Assembly (NCBI GenBank): GCA_022419385.1
Contig: JAJUBI010000005.1
Span: forward strand, 4,278,001-4,342,000
Direction: 5' to 3'
Length of the DNA stretch: 64,000 bases
Origin: Paraconiothyrium sp. Pb-2020
Lineage: Eukaryota; Ascomycota; Dothideomycetes; Pleosporales; Didymosphaeriaceae
Made by a program: the position numbers and the translations under genes. The notes below the pieces were generated by a model, which saw only the letters and a list, made by a program, of their open reading frames with translations, ran no database searches and had not been told where the DNA came from. Shown one piece after another: positions 43,928-52,961 of this stretch. Every line of letters begins with the position of its first letter. The stretch's first letter is position 1.

Positions 43928-46045
43928 ATGTCCTCCCCCGCACCCGCCTTCGCCTCCTCTCCAACCCTCTCCATAACCTCCCCCCGCCGTATCCCCAAAT
44001 CCCGCTTCACATACAAACAACTCCACCAACTGAAGTCCTACTCGACGCAAACGCCCCTCCGCGTAATCGCCCACGTCGACCTCGACGCCTTCTACGCCCA
44101 ATGCGAGACCGTCCGCCTCGGCATCGACCCCGCGAAGCCGCTCGCCGTCCAGCAATGGCAAGGTCTCATCGCGATAAACTACCCCGCGCGCGCGTACGGC
44201 CTCAACCGGCACGTCACGAGCACCGAAGCGCTGAAAGTCTGTCCGGAGCTGATACTGCAGCATGTAGCGACGTGGAAGGAGGGCGAGGAAAAGTGGGCGT
44301 ACAGCGAGGATGCGTTCAAGGAGATAGCGACGCGGAAAGTAAGCCTCGATCCGTACCGGCAGGAGAGCCGCAGGATTCTCGCGTGTATAAAGGAGGCGTT
44401 GCCGAGGGAGTTGCAGCGGGTGGAGAAGGCGAGTGTGGATGAGGTTTTCATGGATTTGAGCGCGCATGTGCATTCGGTTCTGCTGGAGAGGTATCCCGAG
44501 TTGAGGGGGCCGCCGCCGTATGATGATCCGAGCGAGTATCTGCCGAGGGTGCCGACGACGGTGTTGGATTGGAAGGCGGATGCGCTGGTTGAGACTGGGG
44601 AGGAGGATGGCGAGGAGAGGGATCCGGATTGGGATGATGTGGTTATGGTGGTTGCGTCGGAGATTGTGCGCGATGTACGGAAGGCGGTATTCGACAAGTT
44701 GAAGTACACATGCTCCGGCGGTGTGGCGAAGAACAAAGTGCTGGCGAAGCTTGGGTCAGGGTATAAAAAGCCGAATCAGCAGACTGTGATTCGGAATCGC
44801 GCTATCAAGCACTTTTTGAGCGAGATGAAGTTCACGAAGATTCGTATGCTGGGCGGGAAACTGGGCGATGAGGCGGTCGCCATGTTTGGCACCGATAAAG
44901 TGAAGGAGTTGTTAGACCAGCCGCTCGACCAGTTGAAGCGCTTAGGCGACGACACGGGCTCCTGGCTGTACAATACAATCCGTGGTGAGGACCACAGCGA
45001 AGTCAATCCGCGCACGCAGATCAAGAGCATGCTATCGGCCAAGTCGTTCCGTCCCGCGATCAACTCTTTCGAACAGGGCGTCCGGTGGCTGCGCATATTC
45101 GTCGCCGACATCTTCTCTCGGTGCGTTGAAGAAGGAGTACTAGAGAACAAGAGGAGGCCACGGACTATCAATTTGCATCATCGACAGGGCGCTCAAACGA
45201 GGAGTAGACAGTCTCCTATTCCGCAAGGGAAGCCGCTGAGCGAGGTTATGCTGTTCGATTTGGCGAAGAATTTGTTGGCGCAGGTGGTAGTTGATGGGCG
45301 GGCCTGGCCATGTGCGAACCTCTCGCTCAGCGTTGGTGGTTTTGAGGATGGCGTCACGAACAATAAAGGCATTGGTGGATTCCTCGTAAGAGGTGAGGAG
45401 GCGAAAGCGATGATGTCGAGCGGAAGGTCAACGATAAGTGGAGGGGAACCGCCGGCGAAACGAAGACGAACGAAAGGCAATATCAAGAACTTCTTTGGCC
45501 CACCAAGTGATAAGAAGCGAGACTTTGAGGCCGCAAGGGCGGTGTTGATGGCGCGGCAAGAATCTACTCGAGAAGATGATACAGACGATGTCGAAGAAGA
45601 TGACTCTGATGAATTTGGCGCGCCGCCATTAGAAGAGTCAGAAATGCGGCCGACGACGCCCACTCCAGAGAACGATTCGTACATATCCAATACGCCTCCC
45701 TCAGCGCAACCTCAGACGACTGAGAGCCCGGAACCACCTCGAATACAAATCCATGATAATGCCAACCTACCTCAGCCATCAAAACTTCACCAGCAGTCAT
45801 TAGACACTTTCTTCTGTGGCAAATGTAACATGCGCCTGCCCACAAGCGAAAAGGCGGAACACGACGATTACCATTTCGCGATGGAGCTGTCGAAGGAGAT
45901 GAGAGCGGAGGAACGAACTGTGCCGAATATGATGGCGGCTGCGAAACATACGCCGGCGTCGAAACCGTCGAGAGGTCGAGGACGACCGCCGGGTGGGAGA
46001 AACGAGAAGGGGCAGGCGAAGCTCGCGTTCGGACGGCAGACTTGA
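43928..46045 (+). CDS. rad30: DNA polymerase eta (Rad30-type translesion polymerase)
   Basis: One exon encodes 705 aa. The Y-family catalytic core has motif I HVDLDAFYAQCE (residues ~49-60; metal ligands Asp51 and Asp53), GLIAINYPARAYGL, ASVDEVFMDLS (~166; metal acidic pair), and the helix-hairpin-helix region YTCSGGVAKNKVLAKLGSGYKKP. The eta-specific little-finger domain follows (WLRIFVADIFSRCV..RPRTINLHHRQG). Near the C-terminus FFCGKCNMRLPTSEKAEHDDYH is a UBZ-type zinc finger (C-x2-C..H-x3-H) that binds ubiquitinated PCNA, and QAKLAFGRQT at the very end resembles a PCNA-binding tail. It bypasses UV dimers in the nucleus. An Asp-rich insert (EDDTDDVEEDDSDE) lies before the finger. It is convergent with the next gene, 27 nt apart. 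Confidence 0.97.
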   Translation: MSSPAPAFASSPTLSITSPRRIPKSRFTYKQLHQLKSYSTQTPLRVIAHVDLDAFYAQCETVRLGIDPAKPLAVQQWQGLIAINYPARAYGLNRHVTSTEALKVCPELILQHVATWKEGEEKWAYSEDAFKEIATRKVSLDPYRQESRRILACIKEALPRELQRVEKASVDEVFMDLSAHVHSVLLERYPELRGPPPYDDPSEYLPRVPTTVLDWKADALVETGEEDGEERDPDWDDVVMVVASEIVRDVRKAVFDKLKYTCSGGVAKNKVLAKLGSGYKKPNQQTVIRNRAIKHFLSEMKFTKIRMLGGKLGDEAVAMFGTDKVKELLDQPLDQLKRLGDDTGSWLYNTIRGEDHSEVNPRTQIKSMLSAKSFRPAINSFEQGVRWLRIFVADIFSRCVEEGVLENKRRPRTINLHHRQGAQTRSRQSPIPQGKPLSEVMLFDLAKNLLAQVVVDGRAWPCANLSLSVGGFEDGVTNNKGIGGFLVRGEEAKAMMSSGRSTISGGEPPAKRRRTKGNIKNFFGPPSDKKRDFEAARAVLMARQESTREDDTDDVEEDDSDEFGAPPLEESEMRPTTPTPENDSYISNTPPSAQPQTTESPEPPRIQIHDNANLPQPSKLHQQSLDTFFCGKCNMRLPTSEKAEHDDYHFAMELSKEMRAEERTVPNMMAAAKHTPASKPSRGRGRPPGGRNEKGQAKLAFGRQT

Positions 46046-46072
46046 GTTGCGTAGAGAGCGTAAGTATGTTGC

Positions 46073-46921
46073 TTAGTCCTCGAACACGATTTTTCGCTCG
46101 TCATAGGTGCTCTTTCCCTTGCAGACCTTTGTATCCTCGAACCACTTCGCCTCTGCCCTCCTTTCCATGGGGCATACCGGGTCTTCGAACGCAATACTGT
46201 GTCAGTAACTTGAGCTGTACGAATGTAGTACGTAATACTTGCCTCCTTTCGGGTGCCTCTCATCGCAATACCAGCATTTTTGCGATCTCTTCCTCTTCGA
46301 TTCCTTCTTTCTGCGCTTTACCTCGACCACCTGCCCCTTCTCCCTCTCTAGCTTGCGCCAATACGGAGTATTGTGAGCCTGGTGCCTGCGCAAATTTGGC
46401 CTCCTCAATTCCTCCTTCCTCGCCCTCATCTCCTCTTCTTCCAATCTCAGCTGTTTCTTCCACTGAGCTCCCACGTACACCATATCCACCCTCAGTACCG
46501 GACTAACACAGGACAGCTCCCCAATTCTTGTACGCAGCATCCTCCACCTGGCAGACCACCATCGCGACCAATAAATTTGCGTACCTGGTATATCTTCCTC
46601 AGCAAATGAGGAGCACAAGTCCAGAATCTTCTGTCTGATCTCCCTGGGCAAGCCGAGCAGAGATGCGGTAGGGCGAACGCACTCTTGAAGCCGGAACGCC
46701 GCGTTGTTTTGGATCCACGGGTGGATGTACTTTGCATCTGTGGCTTTGCGGACGGCTTTACGCGGGGTTGTACGCAAGGTGCGACGGACGTCCGGGTTGG
46801 CGTCGATTCGCAAGTGCATTTTGCGTGCCTTGAGCTTCTTGCGCTTGGCGGAGCGATAGTGGCGGAGGTTCTTCTTGTAGTTCTTGCCGCGTTCATTCAA
46901 GGGTACGCCTTGAGCCATCAT
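46073..46921 (-). CDS. 2EXR/F-box-like protein with a Cys-rich tail
   Basis: Exons 46239-46921 and 46073-46196 (42-nt intron, donor GTATTA) give 268 aa. Residues 1-70 are extremely basic (KKNLRHYRSAKRKKLKARK), probably nuclear. LLGLPREIRQKILDLC at ~90 is the F-box-like/2EXR motif. WWSARWRML and the K/R-rich QAHNTPYWRKLEREKGQ precede a possible zinc-binding end: CWYCDERHPKG, and after the intron AFEDPVCPMERRAEAKWFEDTKVC. Without the intron the protein ends 10 residues past the splice. The exon-2 reading is strongly protein-like, which is the main support for the intron. Function unknown. The 3' ends of this gene and Pol eta nearly touch. Confidence 0.7.
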
Positions 46922-47142
46922 GTCGATGTAAGAACAAGGAGAAAATAATGTTTAGAGTGCAGGAGGGAACATGGAGGAAGAGGTATAGAAAGCGCGGGTG
47001 TTTGCATATTGCTTCATTTGGCTAGCGCGCCTTCCACTTGCTGGCTTTCACATTAGACGGAAGTGACATTGATCAGTGCTGGGCTATTCGAACGTTACTC
47101 AGCTATAGAACATATTGCAACGATGGAAAACGATAAGCTTAT

Positions 47143-48508
47143 TCAAGAAGACACAGTAGCCTTCCAGAGATATAGTTTGCGATCCTCGAAGCTTGTAGAG
47201 ACAACGGTTCGTTCATAGTCCGAACCCATGGACCGGCAGTCGCTCGCGTAAAGTAGGGTACCTGCGTTCTTATCGAACTTCGAATCGACGTCGAAACGCC
47301 ATTTTCCTCCGCTCAAGTGGAGATTTACTATGCGAGCGCCTGCCTGCATGCAACTCACGAGGAGAGGATGACTTTGCTCTTTCCCCCCTGAGCCTGTTTT
47401 GCCTTCACCGCGCTTTTGCACCAGTTTGATCCGGAACACACCTCCCCCAAGGTATGCTTCTGCGAGCACCTCCCGACGACCAACATCCGGAATATGGATA
47501 AGTCGGATATGGTCGTCGTAGCTTCCGGTGATCACGAGAAAGCCGGTAGAAGCTTTACCAATCGGCATGACGGCAGTGACCCCGGCCTGATGGATCTTTT
47601 TGTCCGCCCATGGCATGGTTTGAGTCGGTGAGAGCGTTGTTGTGTCCCCAAGCTCCAATTCCGAAATTCGATCCGCGTCAATAGGGGTATATCGTAGTGT
47701 AGCATCATCTCCTCCACTGATTAGCCCAAAGGGCGTCTCCGACCCATCTTGTGTTACCACGAAAGAACAATGCCAGGCTTGGAAGTCGTGTTGCATGAGC
47801 TCGACAGAGAGGACAGCATCAACGCTTGGATCGCATAATCTTCCTAAGTGTACCTGACCGCTCGAGAGTGTCATTGCAACGAGGTCATGACGGCGCCAAT
47901 CCAGTGACGTGATCAGTACGTCCTTAGAGAAGTACTGGATCGTGTACAAATGGCAGATCCTCGGGTTGGGAAAGATAGCCTCATCTATCTCGCTAGCGAC
48001 CAGTCGGTAAAGGGCAACTGAGCCGGTGGATGAAGCCACAGCGAAAGACCCCGCATCCACATTGCCATTTCGAATGTCAAGATGAGGGGCAAATTGGAGG
48101 TCGTAGACTCCGAAAGGGGTGGGTAGTGTTTGAATAACGTTGCTGGTCATCATTAGCACTCAAGAAGAGAGCTTCGAGTATCTCTTGTGCTAAGGAAGAA
48201 CTGCTCAGTATGTGGGAACCCACCTGAGTGAAGAAGCTTTCTTGGAGAGCATAGGATGTATGATTTTGTTCGGCACTGTAATGATAGACGGATTGAGGTT
48301 TCAATACTTACAGCGCGTGATCGTCAACTCGAACCAGATTCAGACTCCCGACTCTTTGTTGACTGGACGATTCTCCTGTTTCAGAGGATTCGTCCTCCAC
48401 GAGCGTGTACGTGCCGACCACTGCATACTGCTTATCGCGTGGCCAGAATTTGACGACATCTGGACGGCGATCGAGGGTGACGACGTCGATGGAATCAATG
48501 TCTTTCAT
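47143..48508 (-). CDS. dph7: Diphthamide biosynthesis protein 7 (Dph7/WDR85-type WD40)
   Basis: Exons 48312-48508 and 47143-48142 (169-nt intron) give 398 aa. The start KDIDSIDVVTLDRRPDVVKFWP and YAVVGTYTLVEDE, followed by QQRVGSLNLVRV, is the Dph7 N-terminal blade. IQTLPTPFGVYDLQFAPH joins across the intron exactly where relatives have it. Further WD-type blades include SLDWRRHDLVAMTLSSGQV, HDFQAWHCSF with GLISGGDDATLRYTP, and TGSYDDHIRLI. The protein demethylates the methylated diphthine intermediate in the synthesis of diphthamide on elongation factor 2, in the cytosol. A final blade ends in LYLWKATVSS. The start ATG is the first before the conserved segment. Confidence 0.85.
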
Positions 48509-49018
48509 GGCATGTGAATGTATATCGCAACGACAGACGTTGTTTAGCGTCTTAACCGCGGTCGGGGTATCCACGTCATGTCGACGTGGGAAAGACTCGT
48601 CTTTAGTGTGGAAAGCTTGAAGTGGTTAGGCCCTCGGTAGATCTTTCCACATCGCCTTTCACGACTCCAAGACTACGCGAAACGTGTGCGCAGCTCACAT
48701 CGTATCCTTTACTTGCTAGGTGGATTGGTGTGAATTATCCAGTCAATAGCAAACATAACGCCACACAGCGTGCACGGCAGCATTGATGCCTCACGCGATG
48801 CCTGCATCGCCTCGTTGCTGCCTACGCTAACCGTGGTGATTACCGCATCTGGTGTACTGTTATAGCAGCTGCGCAAAGTCCCTCTCCAGCTATAAAGCGG
48901 CCCCGTGAGCACGCGTTTCTTTCGCGTTCCTTCCCATATCAATCACGCGTCTGAATGTCTACCTCAGCATAAACTGGCAACCTCCCACAACCTCCCACAC
49001 TTCTGCACAGACTTCACC
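48509..49018. promoter_or_regulatory. Divergent promoter interval, Dph7 (-) and 2EXR-like (+)
   Basis: 510 nt separate the starts. A plus-strand TATAAA at 48891-48896 lies 123-128 nt before the rightward ATG. The leader after it contains two CCTCCCACA repeats (about 48980-49000) and an upstream ATG at 48955 or nearby. Confidence 0.45.
48891..48896 (+). promoter_or_regulatory. TATA box upstream of the 2EXR-like gene at 49019
   Basis: TATAAA follows a C/T-rich stretch and lies 123-128 nt before the ATG. Spacing fits a fungal core promoter. Confidence 0.4.
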
Positions 49019-50080
49019 ATGGCCGACGCAACCAAGCCTGAAATCCGTACCTCGAAGCGCAAGCGGGCTCAAGTGAAGTACTACGAGGAGGCTGTTAGCG
49101 ATGATGATTCCGACTTCATTGTCGAAGAAGTGGAAGAGGAAGTCAGAGTCTCACGGGCAAAGGTTCGTTCATTGACTCTTCTTGAGCAATAGCCATCCTC
49201 CCAAGAGGCTCACATATGCTCATATGCTAACGGACACTAGAAGCGCAAGGTTGCATCTTCAAAGCCTCTTCCCAAGAAGAAGATCTTCCCATTTCTAGAA
49301 CTGCCGGCCGAAATCAGGAACGAGATCTATTCCCATTGCCTTCACGACCCGGCCGGCATTTACCTGTTCTCGACTACGCAGAAGTTCCGTCGCACCGTAT
49401 ATCGGGGTTCCGAGCTGAGTTTCCGCGGTCGACCAGCGACACCTGATCCTCCACCCAGCGGCGACTCTGATGATGAAGACGAAACCTCGCAACAAGACCA
49501 GCCCAACCAGCCAAGCAGCGATGTTCAACCACTCGTCCCTGCTCTCCTCGCCGTTTGCAAGCAAATCAACCGCGAAGCCCGTGACATCCTCTACGGTCAC
49601 GAGTTCTACGTGCAAGACACTCTAGCCCTGCACTCCTTTCTCGTCGACATTGGTGCCCGAGCAGCCGGGTATCTCAAGAACATCACATTAGGAGACTGGG
49701 GTTTCGGACGTGGTGTCCATAAAGCCTACAATCACGCCTGCTTTACAGCTCTCTCCTCTGCCACCAACCTTGAGCACTTTACCTACCACGGTATTCTCTC
49801 CTGGAGGGAGGCCCCAAAGTCAGTCGCCACCATCTTCTACCGGGATGCCTTTCCGTGGCTGGAGGCTGTCGGCGTTGCGAAGGGCAAGGCAGACGCGGCT
49901 TTGGATATGATCACAATCATGACGCAAAACCTGGGAGGATCTGGATATAGCTGGTACTGGCGTAGACGTGCCAGGGGAATGCAGCCACGACCGTCGTTCA
50001 AGGAGTACGATAAGATGGATGGTTTCCGGGCAGAGCTGGGCAAGTTGCTGAATGCGAGGATGGACAGGATTCGGTCTTAG
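49019..50080 (+). CDS. 2EXR/F-box-like hypothetical protein
   Basis: Exons 49019-49162 and 49241-50080 (78-nt intron, donor GTTCGT) give 327 aa. The N-terminus is basic then acidic (TSKRKRAQVKYYEEAVSDDDSDFIVEEVEEE), likely nuclear. FPFLELPAEIRNEIYSHCLHDP begins the fungal F-box-like/2EXR domain, and ALLAVCKQINREARDILYGHEFYV follows, the classic second half of this fold. The C-terminal part is helical. This is the best preserved of three members of the superfamily in the window. Some relatives may be substrate adaptors for ubiquitin ligases; that is inference from the motif only. Exon 1 carries no part of the domain. Confidence 0.8.
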
Positions 50081-50683
50081 AAGGTCCGGGCTCGATAAGG
50101 AGAATGCATTTCGAGTGATTGAGGACACACTAGGATTCAGGCAGAAGAGCATCGAAGGGATTATATGGAGTTTTACCGACGCAGGACTTTCTCCACGATA
50201 CGACATTTTGGGAGGCTGCATTCTACATGCTATAACGATTATGATCTATGATCGCGAGGGGCTGGTTTTGTTGCGGTCACGATCCACGGACGAGTCGATA
50301 TGATGATACGATGATGAAAAGTTGTGGACGGAGTCATTCCACGCAGCTTATATGGCATCTCAAGGGAAGTGCATCAGGTAGTAAATAGGGATCTCAACGG
50401 AGGTTCATCACAAAGCTTATATTGCATCTCAACGGAAGTACATCACATAGCTTATATGGTATCTCAACGGGAGTATATCAGATACATAATGTGAGTCAAT
50501 ATGCGCATACATCATAATTCTTACCCCAGTATGCATACCAAAAATCAGAATATGCATTAAGAGTCCTCTCCACACATCCGCCCATATGCAAGTCGTTCCG
50601 TCGTATCAATGCTATACATGGCTTACGTCGCAATCAAAATGTTTTCAAAGATTCATCACATCGCATCAATCATCAAGCACACA
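50081..50683. other. Convergent intergenic interval, 603 nt
   Basis: 3' flanks of the 2EXR-like gene (+) and GGPP synthase (-). The tandem repeat at 50336-50490 occupies a quarter of it. No gene is seen. Confidence 0.5.
50336..50490. repeat. 35-bp tandem repeat, about 4.5 copies
   Basis: Units start ATCTCAASGG at 50357, 50391, 50426 and 50461 and run 34-35 nt, ending in AGCTTATATKG(C/T). A partial unit end (GCAGCTTATATGGC) precedes the first. The two central copies agree at nearly all positions, the outer ones are more diverged. Confidence 0.9.
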
Positions 50684-52018
50684 TCACCTGACCACCAGCC
50701 TCGCCAGCAGCCCTCTCAGCCCCTCGGCACCCTCCTTCGCGTCTTCGCCGAGCGCCGTCTCCACCTCAGAGATCAGCTTGTCAGCTTTACCCCTCAACCC
50801 ATCGACCACGCCTTTGCTGTACTCAAAACTGCCCTTCTGCTCCAGATACCGCACCGCATACCGCTTAACGTCATCATCGGTAGTCTTCTGCTTCAAGATA
50901 TTATACAGCACGCGATTCGACGGGTCGGAATGAATGGCGTGTATGACGGGAAAGCTGAACTTCCCCTCTGTAAGGTCCTCGCACAGGCCTTTGAGCGATT
51001 GATACTCAGAGGTAGCCGAGAGGTTGAGATGGTCGTCTAAGATCTGGAAGAGCAGCCCTATGGTGCTGACCAGCGGCGCGCAGTCAATCTGCACGCTGCT
51101 CTCCGCCTGCATCAGCTTTATCGCCAGCCGGAACAGGCCGCCGGTTTTGTTGTCTACCATCTCGAGGTACTCTGCTTCGCTGGGGCAGGTCAGGCTGTCG
51201 CGCCAGTGGAGCTCCATGCCCTGGCCGCGGTGCAGGTTTAGCAGCTCCTGGCTGTAGATTTGTATGAGGGTGGGGTTGGAGAGGGCGAGGAGGTCGGAGA
51301 GGGCGAGGAAGTAGACGTAGTTTGCGGAGTTTATCGTTTGGGCGACGCCGAAGATGGAGTTCGCTACTGGGATGCCGCGGCGGAGGACGGAGGAGTCTTC
51401 GACGTCGTCAACGCTGGTGGACGGTGGACGTTAGCTACTGTGTCGTGAAGGGATGAGGTAAGAGGGGGCATACAGTAATGACGCTGTGTGGAGCATGCCC
51501 ACCACGCGCGTTATGACTTCGAGTCGCTCTGGGGGTACTTTGAGCCACTTGTTGAACGCGGCTATGCATTGCGAGCGGATGTCCTTCCCGGGATGGCCGA
51601 CGAGGTAGTCGTATGGCCCTAGTAATATCCTCTCGTTTTCTTCTGACCAGCCTCTACGCGGTCCGTATATCAGGTCGTGGCCGATATCTCTATTCGGCGG
51701 TTGGGGGGGTGCAACAAGCGACTGCGGATTTGCCTGCCCCTCCGCTCCAGACTTCTCCTCTCCACCCATTGTATTTCGTGATTGCGCGGGTCGCGGCGGA
51801 ATCTGGTTCTCGTTCTGGGTCTGGTCTTCGAGGAATAGGTTGCTCTTCTTGCTCTGGCTCATCCAGTCGGTCTCGGAGAGCGGGCGCAAGACGGAGCTGC
51901 GGTGCTTGACGCTGTTGGCGATACCGTGGCTGGAGGTGCGCGGTGGAATTGCGTTGGGCGACTGGAAGGGCGACTGAAACTTTGCGGGTGGTGCGTGAGC
52001 TGGGCCCGAGGACGACAT
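50684..52018 (-). CDS. Geranylgeranyl diphosphate synthase (polyprenyl synthase)
   Basis: Exons 51474-52018 and 50684-51413 (60-nt intron) give 424 aa. The first Asp-rich motif, split just before by the intron, reads LLVDDVEDSSVLRRG (DDxxD near residue 184); the second is FQILDDHLNL (DDxxN, ~309). GPYDYLVGHPGKDIRSQ, HRGQGMELHWRDS and MVDNKTGGLFRLA are further E-isoprenyl synthase blocks, and GKFSFPVIHAI is the GGPPS-type equivalent. It condenses farnesyl and isopentenyl diphosphate to C20 GGPP for prenylation, carotenoids or diterpenes. About 105 N-terminal residues precede the domain, Ser/Pro-rich without a clear signal. No other terpenoid gene lies nearby, so a primary-metabolism role is more likely. 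Confidence 0.95.
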
Positions 52019-52961
52019 GGCGCCTTATCTTATTATGTGTGGGCCGGCAAGAGCCAGAATGGTTGCTGTTCACCTAGGTGCTTGAGCTTGTGATCGGTAT
52101 GGGCGCGGCAGTGTGGAAGGTCGGCTTGCTTCCTGCGGCTGCGCATGCGGGGTTCGAGACGGCAAATCCACTATGGATGCGGCGCATATGATAGAGAGGG
52201 CCTCGGTAGGTTACCTGGTAGTGGTGTTGTATGCAGTCAGCGCAGACGGATGCTGTGTTTATACACAATACAACAAAAAAGGAAGGTCAGGCAGCTCTCG
52301 GGCGAGGAACGACGTCAATGTACACGGTTCCGGTGCGTTCCTTATACCGACACGCCATGCGGAACGGTGAAACGATCCCACAGTAGTGGAAACTGGCCCG
52401 GCTTGGACACCAGCACTTGAAATGTTAGTGGCGCGAAGATGCGGGCAGGCGCCACGACTAGCCGGAGAGGGCAATTAGCTCTGGATGACGATTGTGCGCC
52501 GCACACGCCTCGTGGTCTGGGGTGTAGATCAATTGAGCACCGGACATGCAAAAGAGGCACAGATCCTTGCGCATGCAGAAGTGCGACCCAATGAAGAACT
52601 GCATGATACCGTTGTAACCGCCCAGTTGGTAAGAAGACACATACAGTTTATTGCGCTCAGGTATGATGTAATGACTGTTTGTGTTGATCGCTTCGGCGGA
52701 TTTCTGCCGCCTGGCATTGAGGCACGCATGTGACAGTTGAAGTCGATGAACAGGCCACTTACGGATTTCGGTCTCTCTTGATGAGCGTGTATGAGCAAAA
52801 CCATCTTGGAGATATGTTAGAGAGCAGGCTCATCCACTCCAATACAATATTCGATACAAGCCTAGCCACAGAGCAGCGATGCCTCCGATCATGGTATCAC
52901 CAAGCATCCAGCTTATCTAACACCAGAAACGCCAATCTAAGCCTATCGTAAGCGCTATACA
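52019..52961. other. Intergenic, 943 nt
   Basis: It lies between the GGPP synthase start (-) and the Mgm1 stop (-) and so contains the GGPPS promoter and the Mgm1 3' flank. No coding region is supported. Confidence 0.5.
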
